Assembly: GCA_016931515.1 (NCBI GenBank)
Contig: JAFGEQ010000012.1
Coordinates: 124,001-188,000, forward strand
Origin: a candidate division CSSED10-310 bacterium
GTDB lineage: Bacteria; CSSED10-310
Length of the DNA stretch: 64,000 nucleotides
Direction of reading: 5' to 3'
Part shown: positions 35,045-42,859 of the stretch, in pieces
How the letters are laid out: each line of letters begins with the position of its first letter
Numbering within the stretch: position 1 is the stretch's first letter
Program-made: the position numbers and the translations under genes
The notes under the pieces: model-generated
Database searches by the model: none
Told to the model about the DNA's origin: nothing
The model's input: the letters and a program-made list of their open reading frames with translations, nothing else

Positions 35045-36859
35045 TCAGATCTCCTTCGGAAACGGGAAAGGAAGGATGCCATGAATATCACTGCAGATTC
35101 GGCCTGCAATCTGCTTGAAAAGCGGTGCAGCGACCTGTCCGCCATAGTAAGCACCTGCTGTTGGATTTTCGACGCTTACAATAACGACGTACATTGGATT
35201 CTTGGCAGGGAAGAAACCACAAAACGACGCTCGATATTTATTCGTTGCGTATGAGCCGTTGACAGTAAGTTTCGCCGTTGCCGTCTTACCCGCTGCCGCA
35301 ATCCGGTAATCCCGAAGATGAGCTTTAGAGCCCGTGCCATACGCAATGCACTCCGTCAAAGCGTTTCGAATAAACTCTGCCGTCGATGCCGACATGATAG
35401 GATAACCGGTCTCCGGTTCCAGATTTCGAACAACATCACCGGTTTCCGGATCGAGAAGTTTTTTTCCGAAATGTGGATACACAATTGTACCACCATTCGC
35501 AATGGCACAATAAAACGCAGCCAGTTGTGAGATCGTCACGCTAGTCTCGTACCCTTCCGCTACCGCACCGATTGTGATGGGCCCCCATCTTGCCGGATCA
35601 AGAGTTCCGCTCGGTTGAACAGGATAATCCGTGGGGAGATTACGTAAAAATCCCATTCCCTGTATCTGTTCGAACACTTCCGGATTAGGAAGATTTCCGA
35701 AGATGCGTTTGGATACTTCGATGATACCGACATTGGATGACCAGATAAGCACTTCCTTTAAAAGGAGATCTCTATTAAAATCCTTCCAGTCTCTGAATGC
35801 GTGTCCGCCCAATACGACCGCGCGTTTCCACGGGATAATCTCTCCCGGATGAGCAAGACCGTTTTCCAGAGCAATCGCCATCATCACCGGCTTCCACACA
35901 CTTCCGGGTTCGAATGTGCTGATGAGAGATTGGTTCCGACGCGCGTCGGCAGGCCAGCAGTTCATCGGCGTTGCCGCTCTATATTCGAAATTCTTATGTT
36001 CTTCCGTGTTTTCGACTGATTCCGACGCCAGGATTTCTCCGGTCCATGGATCCATGATTATCGCCATGGCGGTGTCAGCCTGGTTGAGTTCAAGTCCTTT
36101 CAGCAGCTCTTCCCGAACGATTCTTTGAAGATCGACATCTATGGACGTGACCAGATCCAATCCGTCTTGAACTTCACTCACCGTTTGAAAAGAATCATGT
36201 TCAGGAGAATAGAACCGGTTAATTCGATAACTGACTTGTCCATACTGTCCGCTCAACTCAGAGTTGTACGCACGCTCCAGACCTTCAATACCCGACAGGT
36301 GTTGGAATGGACCCAGTGTATCAAATCCGGGTTCTCTCTGCTGAGTGACAAACCCAACCAGGCTTGCGGCATGAGGATGTTCGGGATAAACCCGTTGTAT
36401 TTCGCGCTTCACATGAATACCGGGCAGAAAACCGTCAAGCTGCACTTTGAGAAAGTGTTTGAAAACAGCTCGATCTATATCCCTGGCCTGCCACTCGGCG
36501 TTATGCCGGGAATGGATACGGGAAATTACGGATTCCACCGGCTCGTTGATGATTTCCGCCAATCTCCCCGCTATCAGGCATTCTTTTCCGGTACTTCGGA
36601 CAGCGCAATTATCGGATGCAATCGATAATGCAACCCGGCTCTCCGCCAGAATCGTTCTTCCATCTCCTGCGATGATCCGCCCTCTCTTGGGTTCGATGTC
36701 CATCGTGCGCGTGATACGCCTGAGAGCCCGATCCTTCCAGTCTGCACTTTGAACTATGCTGAACTGTGCAATACGAAGAAACAGAACACATGCAAAAAGG
36801 GTCAATCCGATGGTTACCAGCTTCTGAAAACATGCGTTGCCATGGGTTTCAAATCGCAT
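35045..36859 (-). CDS. ftsI: Class B penicillin-binding protein (FtsI/PBP3-like)
   Basis: 604 residues: one N-terminal membrane helix (about 14-33), a pedestal domain (to about 230) and a transpeptidase domain. The SxxK motif is SVWK at 320-323 inside FEPGSVWKP, with the nucleophile Ser320; the SxN motif is SSN at 374-376. The third motif, normally KTG or KSG, reads KTA at 525-527 (GKTATA). The FtsI-typical GQVAAP lies near the end. It crosslinks septal peptidoglycan with FtsW. The altered third motif may change beta-lactam or substrate binding. The gene follows the small FtsL-like gene and precedes ftsW. Confidence 0.93.
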   Translation of the reverse strand: MRFETHGNACFQKLVTIGLTLFACVLFLRIAQFSIVQSADWKDRALRRITRTMDIEPKRGRIIAGDGRTILAESRVALSIASDNCAVRSTGKECLIAGRLAEIINEPVESVISRIHSRHNAEWQARDIDRAVFKHFLKVQLDGFLPGIHVKREIQRVYPEHPHAASLVGFVTQQREPGFDTLGPFQHLSGIEGLERAYNSELSGQYGQVSYRINRFYSPEHDSFQTVSEVQDGLDLVTSIDVDLQRIVREELLKGLELNQADTAMAIIMDPWTGEILASESVENTEEHKNFEYRAATPMNCWPADARRNQSLISTFEPGSVWKPVMMAIALENGLAHPGEIIPWKRAVVLGGHAFRDWKDFNRDLLLKEVLIWSSNVGIIEVSKRIFGNLPNPEVFEQIQGMGFLRNLPTDYPVQPSGTLDPARWGPITIGAVAEGYETSVTISQLAAFYCAIANGGTIVYPHFGKKLLDPETGDVVRNLEPETGYPIMSASTAEFIRNALTECIAYGTGSKAHLRDYRIAAAGKTATAKLTVNGSYATNKYRASFCGFFPAKNPMYVVIVSVENPTAGAYYGGQVAAPLFKQIAGRICSDIHGILPFPFPKEI

Positions 36860-36892
36860 AACTGATCTCCAATACCGAGAGCCTGAGCAGGA

Positions 36893-37078
36893 TTAGAGGT
36901 TATATCCCAAATAGGTCAACTCGATACTGGTGATGTCTGCATCCTGCCCCGTTTTCTCATTCGTGGCAGCTACAATGGTCCCCTTGAAAGCGAATGCAAG
37001 AAGAACCCCAACGATGACAAAAATCGGTATCGCGATTTTCACAAGACGGTCCGCTTGGTTAAAAACTCGATATGTCAT
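36893..37078 (-). CDS. FtsL-like small bitopic membrane protein
   Basis: 61 residues from the ATG at 37078, with a basic cytoplasmic N-terminus, one membrane helix (about residues 14-33, IAIPIFVIVGVLLAFAFKG) and a short outer tail. This is the size and topology expected of a minimal FtsL/DivIC-type protein, although the tail is shorter than usual and lacks an obvious coiled coil. The position immediately before ftsI is the classic ftsL position. It overlaps the end of the FtsZ-like gene by 20 bases. Assigned by position and topology, not by sequence motif. Confidence 0.55.
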   Translation of the reverse strand: MTYRVFNQADRLVKIAIPIFVIVGVLLAFAFKGTIVAATNEKTGQDADITSIELTYLGYNL

Positions 37079-38180
37079 GACCCATCGCCCTCCTCGTCGC
37101 TCCATAGTACTTTCGATAATATGCAGGCAGCCTCGGCGGAGCTTTCTCCGGCGGAACTTCTGCATACGGATAATCAAAGCCATCGCGCCTTTTCTCAATG
37201 ATATCCCTGCCGAAAACAACAATGAAGGGTCGTTCCCCTCTGAGCATCGTAGTAAACGGCACAACAACGACATCAGTCTCAGTTCCAAGTTCACTTCGAC
37301 AGAACTGGCCGATTCGAAGATATTCCTCCAGCGACAGACCCGAATCACCGGGACAGACGGAAACCATCATCTTTTGAGCACCTTCGAACCGTCGAAGCGC
37401 GTGAAACGGTTCCTGTAAACACCTGTGAATGGCATGATACGGCCCATTCGGGATATGGTCGATTTCCTGGTATGCCACCAGCAACTCTCCGGATCCCCTG
37501 AAAAAACCCGCTACATCGTTTGCTCTTTCGTGATTTTGAAATCCCTGCGATGTCATCGCGTCAACCACACCGCGCACAATTCTTGAAATCATCTGGCTGA
37601 TTTTCTCTCCAATATGCTGCGTCATCGTATTGGAAGCAAAATTCAGATACACGCTCTCCATCGGCAGAAGAATGAGAGAATCAAGATGCGGACGAGTATA
37701 CTCCATTGCAATTCGTGAATGCTGGAGATACCGGTTGCCCTCATCGGGATGGGGGAGACTTAACACTCCGATTGTTACAGCGCCGTTGCGACTGGACAAC
37801 TGGGCAATCTCGGGTGTGATTGCTGCTGAAAACGGATCGCCAAGGGAGGACACGATAACATTGACATGAGAACTGTAAACCATTTCCTGAAATGTATCCT
37901 GATACTGGCAAAATGCATTACGGACCTCGACAAGATCACGCATTCCCTCAGCAGCGAGATTGCCTCCGACATAAATTGCGGCACAGTTTTCACCCAGAAT
38001 CTGAATACCGTCAACACCGTCCGACCCAGGCACTATCGAATACACGCCCATGTTTATCCGATCATACGGCATGGCGGATGCGGAGCCTCGAAAAATAGAG
38101 TCCGATTCGGAACCGATAATAAACAGATTGTGAAGACTGCTCCGCTGACTCGACGGCGCCTGGTTTCCCACAGTCTCCAT
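37059..38180 (-). CDS. Divergent FtsZ/tubulin-superfamily protein with degenerate GTPase loops
   Basis: 373 residues from the ATG at 38180 (GGAGG eight bases upstream). The order of FtsZ structural elements is kept. It opens with a strand-loop FIIGSESDS where FtsZ has the GxGGGGxN loop. Then comes NVIVSSLGDPFSAAITPEIA (about 106-126) where FtsZ has its GGGTGTG T4 loop, followed by AVTIGVLSLPHPDEGNR like the GALTVGVVTKPF segment and LDSLILLPMESV like DTLIVIPND. NHERANDV (about 206-213) stands in the synergy-loop (NxDxxD) position, and the C-terminal domain has VSVCPGDSGLSLEEYLRIG like the GGxDLTLFEV segment. The glycine signature and catalytic acidic residues are missing, so GTP hydrolysis is doubtful. 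First gene of the divisome operon. Confidence 0.62.
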   Translation of the reverse strand: METVGNQAPSSQRSSLHNLFIIGSESDSIFRGSASAMPYDRINMGVYSIVPGSDGVDGIQILGENCAAIYVGGNLAAEGMRDLVEVRNAFCQYQDTFQEMVYSSHVNVIVSSLGDPFSAAITPEIAQLSSRNGAVTIGVLSLPHPDEGNRYLQHSRIAMEYTRPHLDSLILLPMESVYLNFASNTMTQHIGEKISQMISRIVRGVVDAMTSQGFQNHERANDVAGFFRGSGELLVAYQEIDHIPNGPYHAIHRCLQEPFHALRRFEGAQKMMVSVCPGDSGLSLEEYLRIGQFCRSELGTETDVVVVPFTTMLRGERPFIVVFGRDIIEKRRDGFDYPYAEVPPEKAPPRLPAYYRKYYGATRRAMGHDISSF

Positions 38181-38250
38181 TAGAGTGACCTCCATAAATC
38201 GATGCGATTTAATTAACTTAAAAATTACTTCTTGAGACCTCTTCACAGTC

Positions 38251-38280
38251 TATATAACTTATATCACTATTTTGTGTCAA
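38251..38280 (-). promoter_or_regulatory. Probable sigma-70 promoter of the divisome operon
   Basis: The minus strand reads TTGACA (perfect -35), then 17 bases, then TTATAT (or TATATA at an 18-base spacer). Transcription would begin near 38244, about 65 bases upstream of the FtsZ-like ATG. The region just upstream is a long A/T tract that could act as an UP element. Confidence 0.6.
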
Positions 38281-38377
38281 TATTTTTTTGTATTTTTTTT
38301 AGTTTCTAAACCCATGTTTTTTATGATTAAAAAAATAAGATTAGTTTAACAATTTAGTTAATTATTTGCTCGCAATT

Positions 38378-38452
38378 AATCAACTGGTTAGTTTATTTTT
38401 GTCTTGACTTAATCGACTGGTTAGTTAAAAATTTAATTGTCTGGTTAATTTT
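38378..38452 (+). repeat. Three direct operator-like repeats upstream of the XRE regulator
   Basis: Three 18-base copies of AATCRACTGGTTAGTTWA-like sequence begin at 38378, 38411 and 38435, with the invariant core CTGGTTA. The first two also form an imperfect inverted repeat around the GGTT (AACT-GGTT-AGTT in copy 1). The spacings of 33 and 24 bases and the position around the XRE gene promoter suggest binding sites for that regulator. The whole 38181-38473 gap is very AT-rich. Confidence 0.65.
38404..38432 (+). promoter_or_regulatory. Possible promoter of the XRE regulator / ssb
   Basis: TTGACT, a 17-base spacer, then AAAAAT (four of six). The second repeat copy lies inside the spacer, so a bound regulator would block this promoter, which fits autorepression. 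Confidence 0.42.
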
Positions 38453-38473
38453 GGCCGGTGGAGATCACGGAAC

Positions 38474-38914
38474 ATGGATGCTATTGGAAAATTGCTGCGG
38501 AACAGGCGGGAAGAGTTGAATATTAAGCAAAAAGCACTCGCTGACGCCATTGGTTTATCGAGTGCGTATATCAATCGTGTTGAGAAGGGTGAATCCAAAC
38601 CTGCGCCCGGATTTCTGGAAAAAATCTCCGAACAGCTACAGTTGGATTTCGTCGACCTGTATCTCTATTCACTGGAAGATCGCCAACTCCCGCCTCGCCT
38701 TCTCAACGAACTTCGGCGATTGAAAGCGATCCGTCCGCTTCTCGAGCCTGGAATGCCGATCAGCCGTTTCCAGAAACTGATACGCGACCTGTCACCGGAA
38801 GACATAGACAGTCTGCTTGTCATTCTTGAGACAATATCGCTTTTAATCAGGAAACGGTATCTAGATGATCAGACTGGAAATACTCCCGGTTTTTCTCTAG
38901 AAAATTGCGAATGA
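38474..38914 (+). CDS. XRE-family helix-turn-helix transcriptional regulator
   Basis: 146 residues. The N-terminal HTH (about residues 4-60) is the classic XRE type: LLRNRREELNIKQKALADAIGLS and AYINRVEKGESKPAPGFLEKIS (quoted in parts). The C-terminal 80 residues are helical and unlike known sensor domains I can name. It is divergent from the division operon and precedes ssb. The repeats in the upstream gap are likely its operators. It may control the divisome genes, itself and ssb, but only autoregulation is directly suggested by operator position. Confidence 0.85.
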   Translation: MDAIGKLLRNRREELNIKQKALADAIGLSSAYINRVEKGESKPAPGFLEKISEQLQLDFVDLYLYSLEDRQLPPRLLNELRRLKAIRPLLEPGMPISRFQKLIRDLSPEDIDSLLVILETISLLIRKRYLDDQTGNTPGFSLENCE

Positions 38915-38959
38915 TTGGGCTACCATTACAACGGTTGCAGCACAACATGGGAGGCTGAA

Positions 38960-39481
38960 ATGTTAAATTTAGTCGTATTGATTGGAAATTTAGGTGCTGA
39001 TCCTGATATCAGGACCACGCCTTCTGGAATCAAAGTTGCCAAAATGCGCCTGGCGGTTAATGATATCTGGACGAACCGAAGCTCAGGGGAAAAAGAGAAG
39101 AAAACTCATTGGATCGATCTCACCGCATGGGATCGTCAGGCCCAAACAGCGGAACGCTTTTTAACTCGAGGTCAACGAATAGCCGTCCGCGGATCGCTGG
39201 AGTATCGTGAATGGACTGGACAGGATGGTGCGAAGCGCAGCAAACTTGAGGTTCGTGTCAAGGAACTGATTATGCTCTCCTCAAAAGACCAGGCAGCTGG
39301 AGGATCAACCTACCCGCGTTCAGGAGGCCCTGACAGTTACAGTGATAATGTATCCAAACCCGCTTCTTCAGCACCAAGGTCCCCGTCTCCACGTTCTCAG
39401 AACGGCAATGATCAAGCGGAGCCGTATACACCCTATGCCAGCGATGAAGAACCGTTTGAAGATGATGACATCCCGTTTTAA
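38960..39481 (+). CDS. ssb: Single-stranded DNA-binding protein
   Basis: 173 residues from the ATG at 38960 (GGGAGG five bases upstream; an in-frame start at 38915 is less likely). The OB fold is intact: LNLVVLIGNLGADPDIR, VAKMRLAVND, HWIDLTAWDRQAQ and YREWTGQDGAKRSKLEV. A Gly/Pro/Ser-rich linker follows, ending in the acidic DDDIPF tip that recruits SSB partners. SSB protects single-stranded DNA in replication and repair. It starts 45 bases after the XRE gene and may share its transcript. Confidence 0.96.
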   Translation: MLNLVVLIGNLGADPDIRTTPSGIKVAKMRLAVNDIWTNRSSGEKEKKTHWIDLTAWDRQAQTAERFLTRGQRIAVRGSLEYREWTGQDGAKRSKLEVRVKELIMLSSKDQAAGGSTYPRSGGPDSYSDNVSKPASSAPRSPSPRSQNGNDQAEPYTPYASDEEPFEDDDIPF

Positions 39482-39508
39482 GAGACAGCCCTACACCCTG
39501 GAAAAAAA

Positions 39509-41017
39509 ATGACTCCATGGAATTTGGCCTGGCTAACGAAAAAAAAAGATTCGCTGATCCCCTCAAGTGCCGATAAGGAACTCCAGAAACAATTACGGGA
39601 TCTCGATAAAAAGCGGCGGCAGTTTCATCAAACTGAAAATTCCAGCGCTGAAGCTCAGACACTGGATGAAATTGGTCTGTTACTTTTTCGGAATGGATTT
39701 TTTGAGTCCGCTCGCGACCAGTGGAAAGAGTCACTGCGAATTTTTCAGGAGACCAATAACAGGCGGGCTATGGCCGAGTTGTATTCCAATATCGGTACCG
39801 CACACCGTCACGAGGGAAATCTCCGCGAAGCATCCCGGTTTTATCAGAAATCTTTGCTGATAGATCGGGAGTTCAATCCGGGAGAGACTGTTCTGACCAG
39901 TTTGCATAACCTGGGTAGTGTGTGGCTCGAGTTATGTGAATACGATCACGCCATGGAATATTTTGGAGAGGCTTTGGAGATTGCCCGTGATCAGAATCTT
40001 CCAGAATGGGAAGCGGATACATTGTACCGCCTGGGATTTACTTACCGCCAAATCTACCGTCATATTGATGCCTTTCATTTTTTTGATGACGGATTGAAAT
40101 CAGCAGAAAAATTAAAAAATCTCATGCTGATGACAATGAACATACTCGGCTTGGGTTCATTGTACGAGGATGTCGGAGAATATCAGCAGGCATTAGCCTG
40201 TTACAGCGATGCTGTTTCAGGTGCGCAATCACTTGATAATCCAACACTTTTCGCTGAAACACTCACCCGTTTGGCATCACTCAGACTCCATATCGGCTGC
40301 CTCGATACAGCCCGGGAGATCGCTCGCTCCGCCCATGATCTTATCGGACCCGATGAACCCAGCTCTGTTCGGATTGAACTGGATCTTCTCCGATCCGAGA
40401 TTTATTACACACGAGGAATGAAGGAAAAAAGCGTTGCTTTAATCGAACATATTTTGCCGATTTCCCAGACCCTCCCAAACCGTAACGGATATGTGAAGGC
40501 CAAAATTCAGCAGGCAATCATGGAACTGGATCGGCACCGATTCAGAAGTGCACTTGAAATTATCGAAAGTCTTGATAAATACTCTGATATCCGTTACCAC
40601 GGCTCCACGGAAATTGAGAAGCTGCTGGTCCTCGGCAGAATTTTCAGAGGTCTTCAACAGGCTGATGACGCCTATGCCGCCCGGGAACACGCTGTTGCAA
40701 AGGCTGAAGAAACCAGAATCCCCAAATATGTGTGGACAGCACATCACAGCCTCGGTCGGATTTTTGATGATCAGCAGAGATTTCAGTTGGCGAAGAATGA
40801 ATATGAAAGAGCGGAAGATGTTGTTTATCGGACTGCCATCGGCCTGGAACCAACACTTCGAAAGGCATTTCTTGAACACCGTGAGCGCCAGCAGCTCTAC
40901 CAGGATTACATTCTTCTGCTGATGAAGTTAGGTCATAAAGAACAGGCTCTTCGCATCCTCAAACGCGTCGGTTCCGATGGACTGAACAGGAAGTTAGGCG
41001 GTTTTCTGGAGGAGTGA
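39509..41017 (+). CDS. Cytoplasmic TPR-repeat protein
   Basis: 502 residues with no signal peptide or membrane segment. From about residue 45 to 480 it is built of about ten TPR units, for example AELYSNIGTAHRHEGNLREASRFYQKSL and LTSLHNLGSVWLELCEYDHAMEYFGEAL (each quoted only as a pattern of W/L/G/Y/A/F/A/P positions). The TPR spacing is of the longer 40-residue kind seen in NB-ARC- and kinesin-light-chain-like arrays. It is a protein-interaction scaffold; partners are unknown. It follows ssb by 27 bases and converges on tonB. Confidence 0.8.
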   Translation: MTPWNLAWLTKKKDSLIPSSADKELQKQLRDLDKKRRQFHQTENSSAEAQTLDEIGLLLFRNGFFESARDQWKESLRIFQETNNRRAMAELYSNIGTAHRHEGNLREASRFYQKSLLIDREFNPGETVLTSLHNLGSVWLELCEYDHAMEYFGEALEIARDQNLPEWEADTLYRLGFTYRQIYRHIDAFHFFDDGLKSAEKLKNLMLMTMNILGLGSLYEDVGEYQQALACYSDAVSGAQSLDNPTLFAETLTRLASLRLHIGCLDTAREIARSAHDLIGPDEPSSVRIELDLLRSEIYYTRGMKEKSVALIEHILPISQTLPNRNGYVKAKIQQAIMELDRHRFRSALEIIESLDKYSDIRYHGSTEIEKLLVLGRIFRGLQQADDAYAAREHAVAKAEETRIPKYVWTAHHSLGRIFDDQQRFQLAKNEYERAEDVVYRTAIGLEPTLRKAFLEHRERQQLYQDYILLLMKLGHKEQALRILKRVGSDGLNRKLGGFLEE

Positions 41018-41034
41018 GAAAAGGTCCCGGCCCA

Positions 41035-41799
41035 TCACCGGACTCTGAACCGAATCGGAATCGTTCCGCTCTGAATCCCGATCTCAGGCTTGACGGCTTC
41101 AAAACGCCATTTTTCGAAATACTCGATTGCGACACGCTCTAAATCCGGGTCACTTCTTGTAATCGGGAGAATCTTTCCTATTGTTCCGTCTGGTTGCACC
41201 CAGAATTTCAGCAGTATCGTTCCACTTCGGGATACCGTCGGTTTCGGCGCAGGTGGCCGGAAAATGACCGTTCGACTGGCGACTTCACCACTGATCTGCA
41301 GATCTCCGGCATCCTCATCAGTCGATGCATCAATGATCGCTTGTGACGGTCTCCAGGTTACCTCCGGAGGCTGAGCGCCCGGCATCACGACCACCGGTGT
41401 CGAACCCGCCAGGTCATCCTGTGTCAACATCAATCCAGGTGCCGTCACGCTGCTTCCGGCAATATCCGGAATAAAATCTGTGGGGATATTCAATCGCATT
41501 GATACTGCATCATCCTCAATCTTGTTCAGGCGATCCGGTAGCCAGACCGGGGGATTGGGGAAAAGGGGAGAATCACCGAGATCGCTTGTTTCCTCACCAC
41601 CAGAAGAATCTGTGGTGTGTGAGGAAGTGTCCGGCAGTGCAGGTAACTCATCCACTTCGACCGGTGCCAGCAAATCGACTTCCAGCCACTCCGTCGCCTC
41701 CCATGGCTCCAGCAGCTTCAAACCGGGCAGAACAAACAGCAGGATAGCATGAACGACAATTGAGACAGTCAGTGCCTGATTGAAAATCCTGTCGCTCAT
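41035..41799 (-). CDS. TonB-family energy transducer
   Basis: 254 residues from the ATG at 41799 (AGGAG four bases upstream). It has an N-terminal signal anchor (about residues 9-28, LTVSIVVHAILLFVLPGL), an extended linker with acidic and Pro-rich parts, and a C-terminal TonB domain (KFWVQPDGTIGKI, then VAIEYFEKWRFEAV) that contacts outer-membrane partners. It follows ExbD- and ExbB-type genes, forming a complete motor-transducer set. TonB links proton-motive force to outer-membrane transport; a TolA-like role is possible. Confidence 0.85.
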   Translation of the reverse strand: MSDRIFNQALTVSIVVHAILLFVLPGLKLLEPWEATEWLEVDLLAPVEVDELPALPDTSSHTTDSSGGEETSDLGDSPLFPNPPVWLPDRLNKIEDDAVSMRLNIPTDFIPDIAGSSVTAPGLMLTQDDLAGSTPVVVMPGAQPPEVTWRPSQAIIDASTDEDAGDLQISGEVASRTVIFRPPAPKPTVSRSGTILLKFWVQPDGTIGKILPITRSDPDLERVAIEYFEKWRFEAVKPEIGIQSGTIPIRFRVR

Positions 41800-41822
41800 A
41801 CAACTCCTGCCCAACACCATTT

Positions 41823-42224
41823 TCAGTCTCCCGTCGGCCGGGTTGCAATGGCTATTCTTTGAAATCCAGCGTTCTTCGCCTGGTTCATTGTCTGCACCAC
41901 GATACCATGCGCAACGTTCTGATCCGCTTTGATCAGCAACACACTTTTATCCGGAAACTGGCGAAATTGCGATTCCAGTTCCTGGATGGTCGTCCGAAGC
42001 TTCTCGAAGTAAATATCTCCCTCTGATGTTATCATTATACTGGCTCCCCGAGGTGTAGTCGAGTCGCTGTGGTCAGCCTGCGGAAGTTTGATCAAAATCC
42101 CGGGTTGGAAAATGAAGCTGGTTGAGATCATAAAGAAAATAAGCAGCATCAGAACAACATCAATAAGCGGTGTGATATTCAGATCCGGACGAACAGATGT
42201 TTCCCTCGCAAACCTCATGGTCAA
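41823..42224 (-). CDS. ExbD/TolR-family motor subunit
   Basis: 133 residues with one membrane helix at about residues 18-40. The family signature NITPLIDVVLMLLIFFMIS carries the proton-conducting Asp. The C-terminal periplasmic domain ends VVQTMNQAKNAGFQRIAIAT. With ExbB/TolQ it forms the proton-driven motor that energises TonB or TolA. It overlaps the ExbB gene by four bases. Confidence 0.93.
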   Translation of the reverse strand: MTMRFARETSVRPDLNITPLIDVVLMLLIFFMISTSFIFQPGILIKLPQADHSDSTTPRGASIMITSEGDIYFEKLRTTIQELESQFRQFPDKSVLLIKADQNVAHGIVVQTMNQAKNAGFQRIAIATRPTGD

Positions 42225-42859
42225 TCTCCAGCCTGACCATCATCCAATGGTCCCTGTCGATCCAGTAAATCAAGAACTTCCGATGCAAATTCCTCCAGAA
42301 ATAGATTGACTTTTTCTACCTTCTGGACAAAGTGATTATGAATGATCAACGTTGGAATTCCCACAGCCAGACCGGCCGCCGTTGTCAGAAGGGCCTCGGA
42401 TATACCTCCCGATAGTGCACCGGGATCCCCAACTCCCTGGACTGAAATTACCCTGAAAACCCGGATCATTCCCATCACTGTTCCCATTAATCCCAACAAA
42501 GGCGAAATACTCGCCACAGTCGCCAGCGTGCCAAGACGGCGATTCAACTCCTGGCCGGATTGGCGTCCTGCATGTTCAAAATGCTCCCGCATAATGTCTC
42601 GCGATGTCCCGGCATGCTCCAGTCCCGCTCGAATAACACCCACTCCGATCTCCGGTCGATTTTCACACGCTTCCAGCGCATTCGAATACTGACGACGCTG
42701 TAGAAAATCCAGGATCGTCTCGCGAAATCCCCTGGGAAGAATACGATCATTATTCAAACGGACCCATCGCTCGATAGTGATAGCCAGTGTTATAATCGAG
42801 CAGAGCCCGATAAAAATCATCAATGGGCCGCCTTTTGACAGACTTTCAAGCAAATTCAT
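42221..42859 (-). CDS. ExbB/TolQ/MotA-family proton channel
   Basis: 212 residues, three membrane helices. The conserved third-helix pore segment ATVASISPLLGLMGTVMGMI and the fourth block AAGLAVGIPTLIIHNHF are clear. It forms the stator pore around the ExbD-like dimer. It overlaps the large TPR gene upstream and exbD downstream by four bases each. The lack of pal or tolB nearby leaves open whether this is a Tol- or Ton-type system. Confidence 0.93.
   Translation of the reverse strand: MNLLESLSKGGPLMIFIGLCSIITLAITIERWVRLNNDRILPRGFRETILDFLQRRQYSNALEACENRPEIGVGVIRAGLEHAGTSRDIMREHFEHAGRQSGQELNRRLGTLATVASISPLLGLMGTVMGMIRVFRVISVQGVGDPGALSGGISEALLTTAAGLAVGIPTLIIHNHFVQKVEKVNLFLEEFASEVLDLLDRQGPLDDGQAGD

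Noticed and set aside
38181-38473. Replication origin in the AT-rich gap next to ssb
   Set aside because: The gap is AT-rich, but I see no cluster of DnaA-box-like TTATCCACA sequences and no dnaA, dnaN or gidA genes. The repeats fit regulator operators better.
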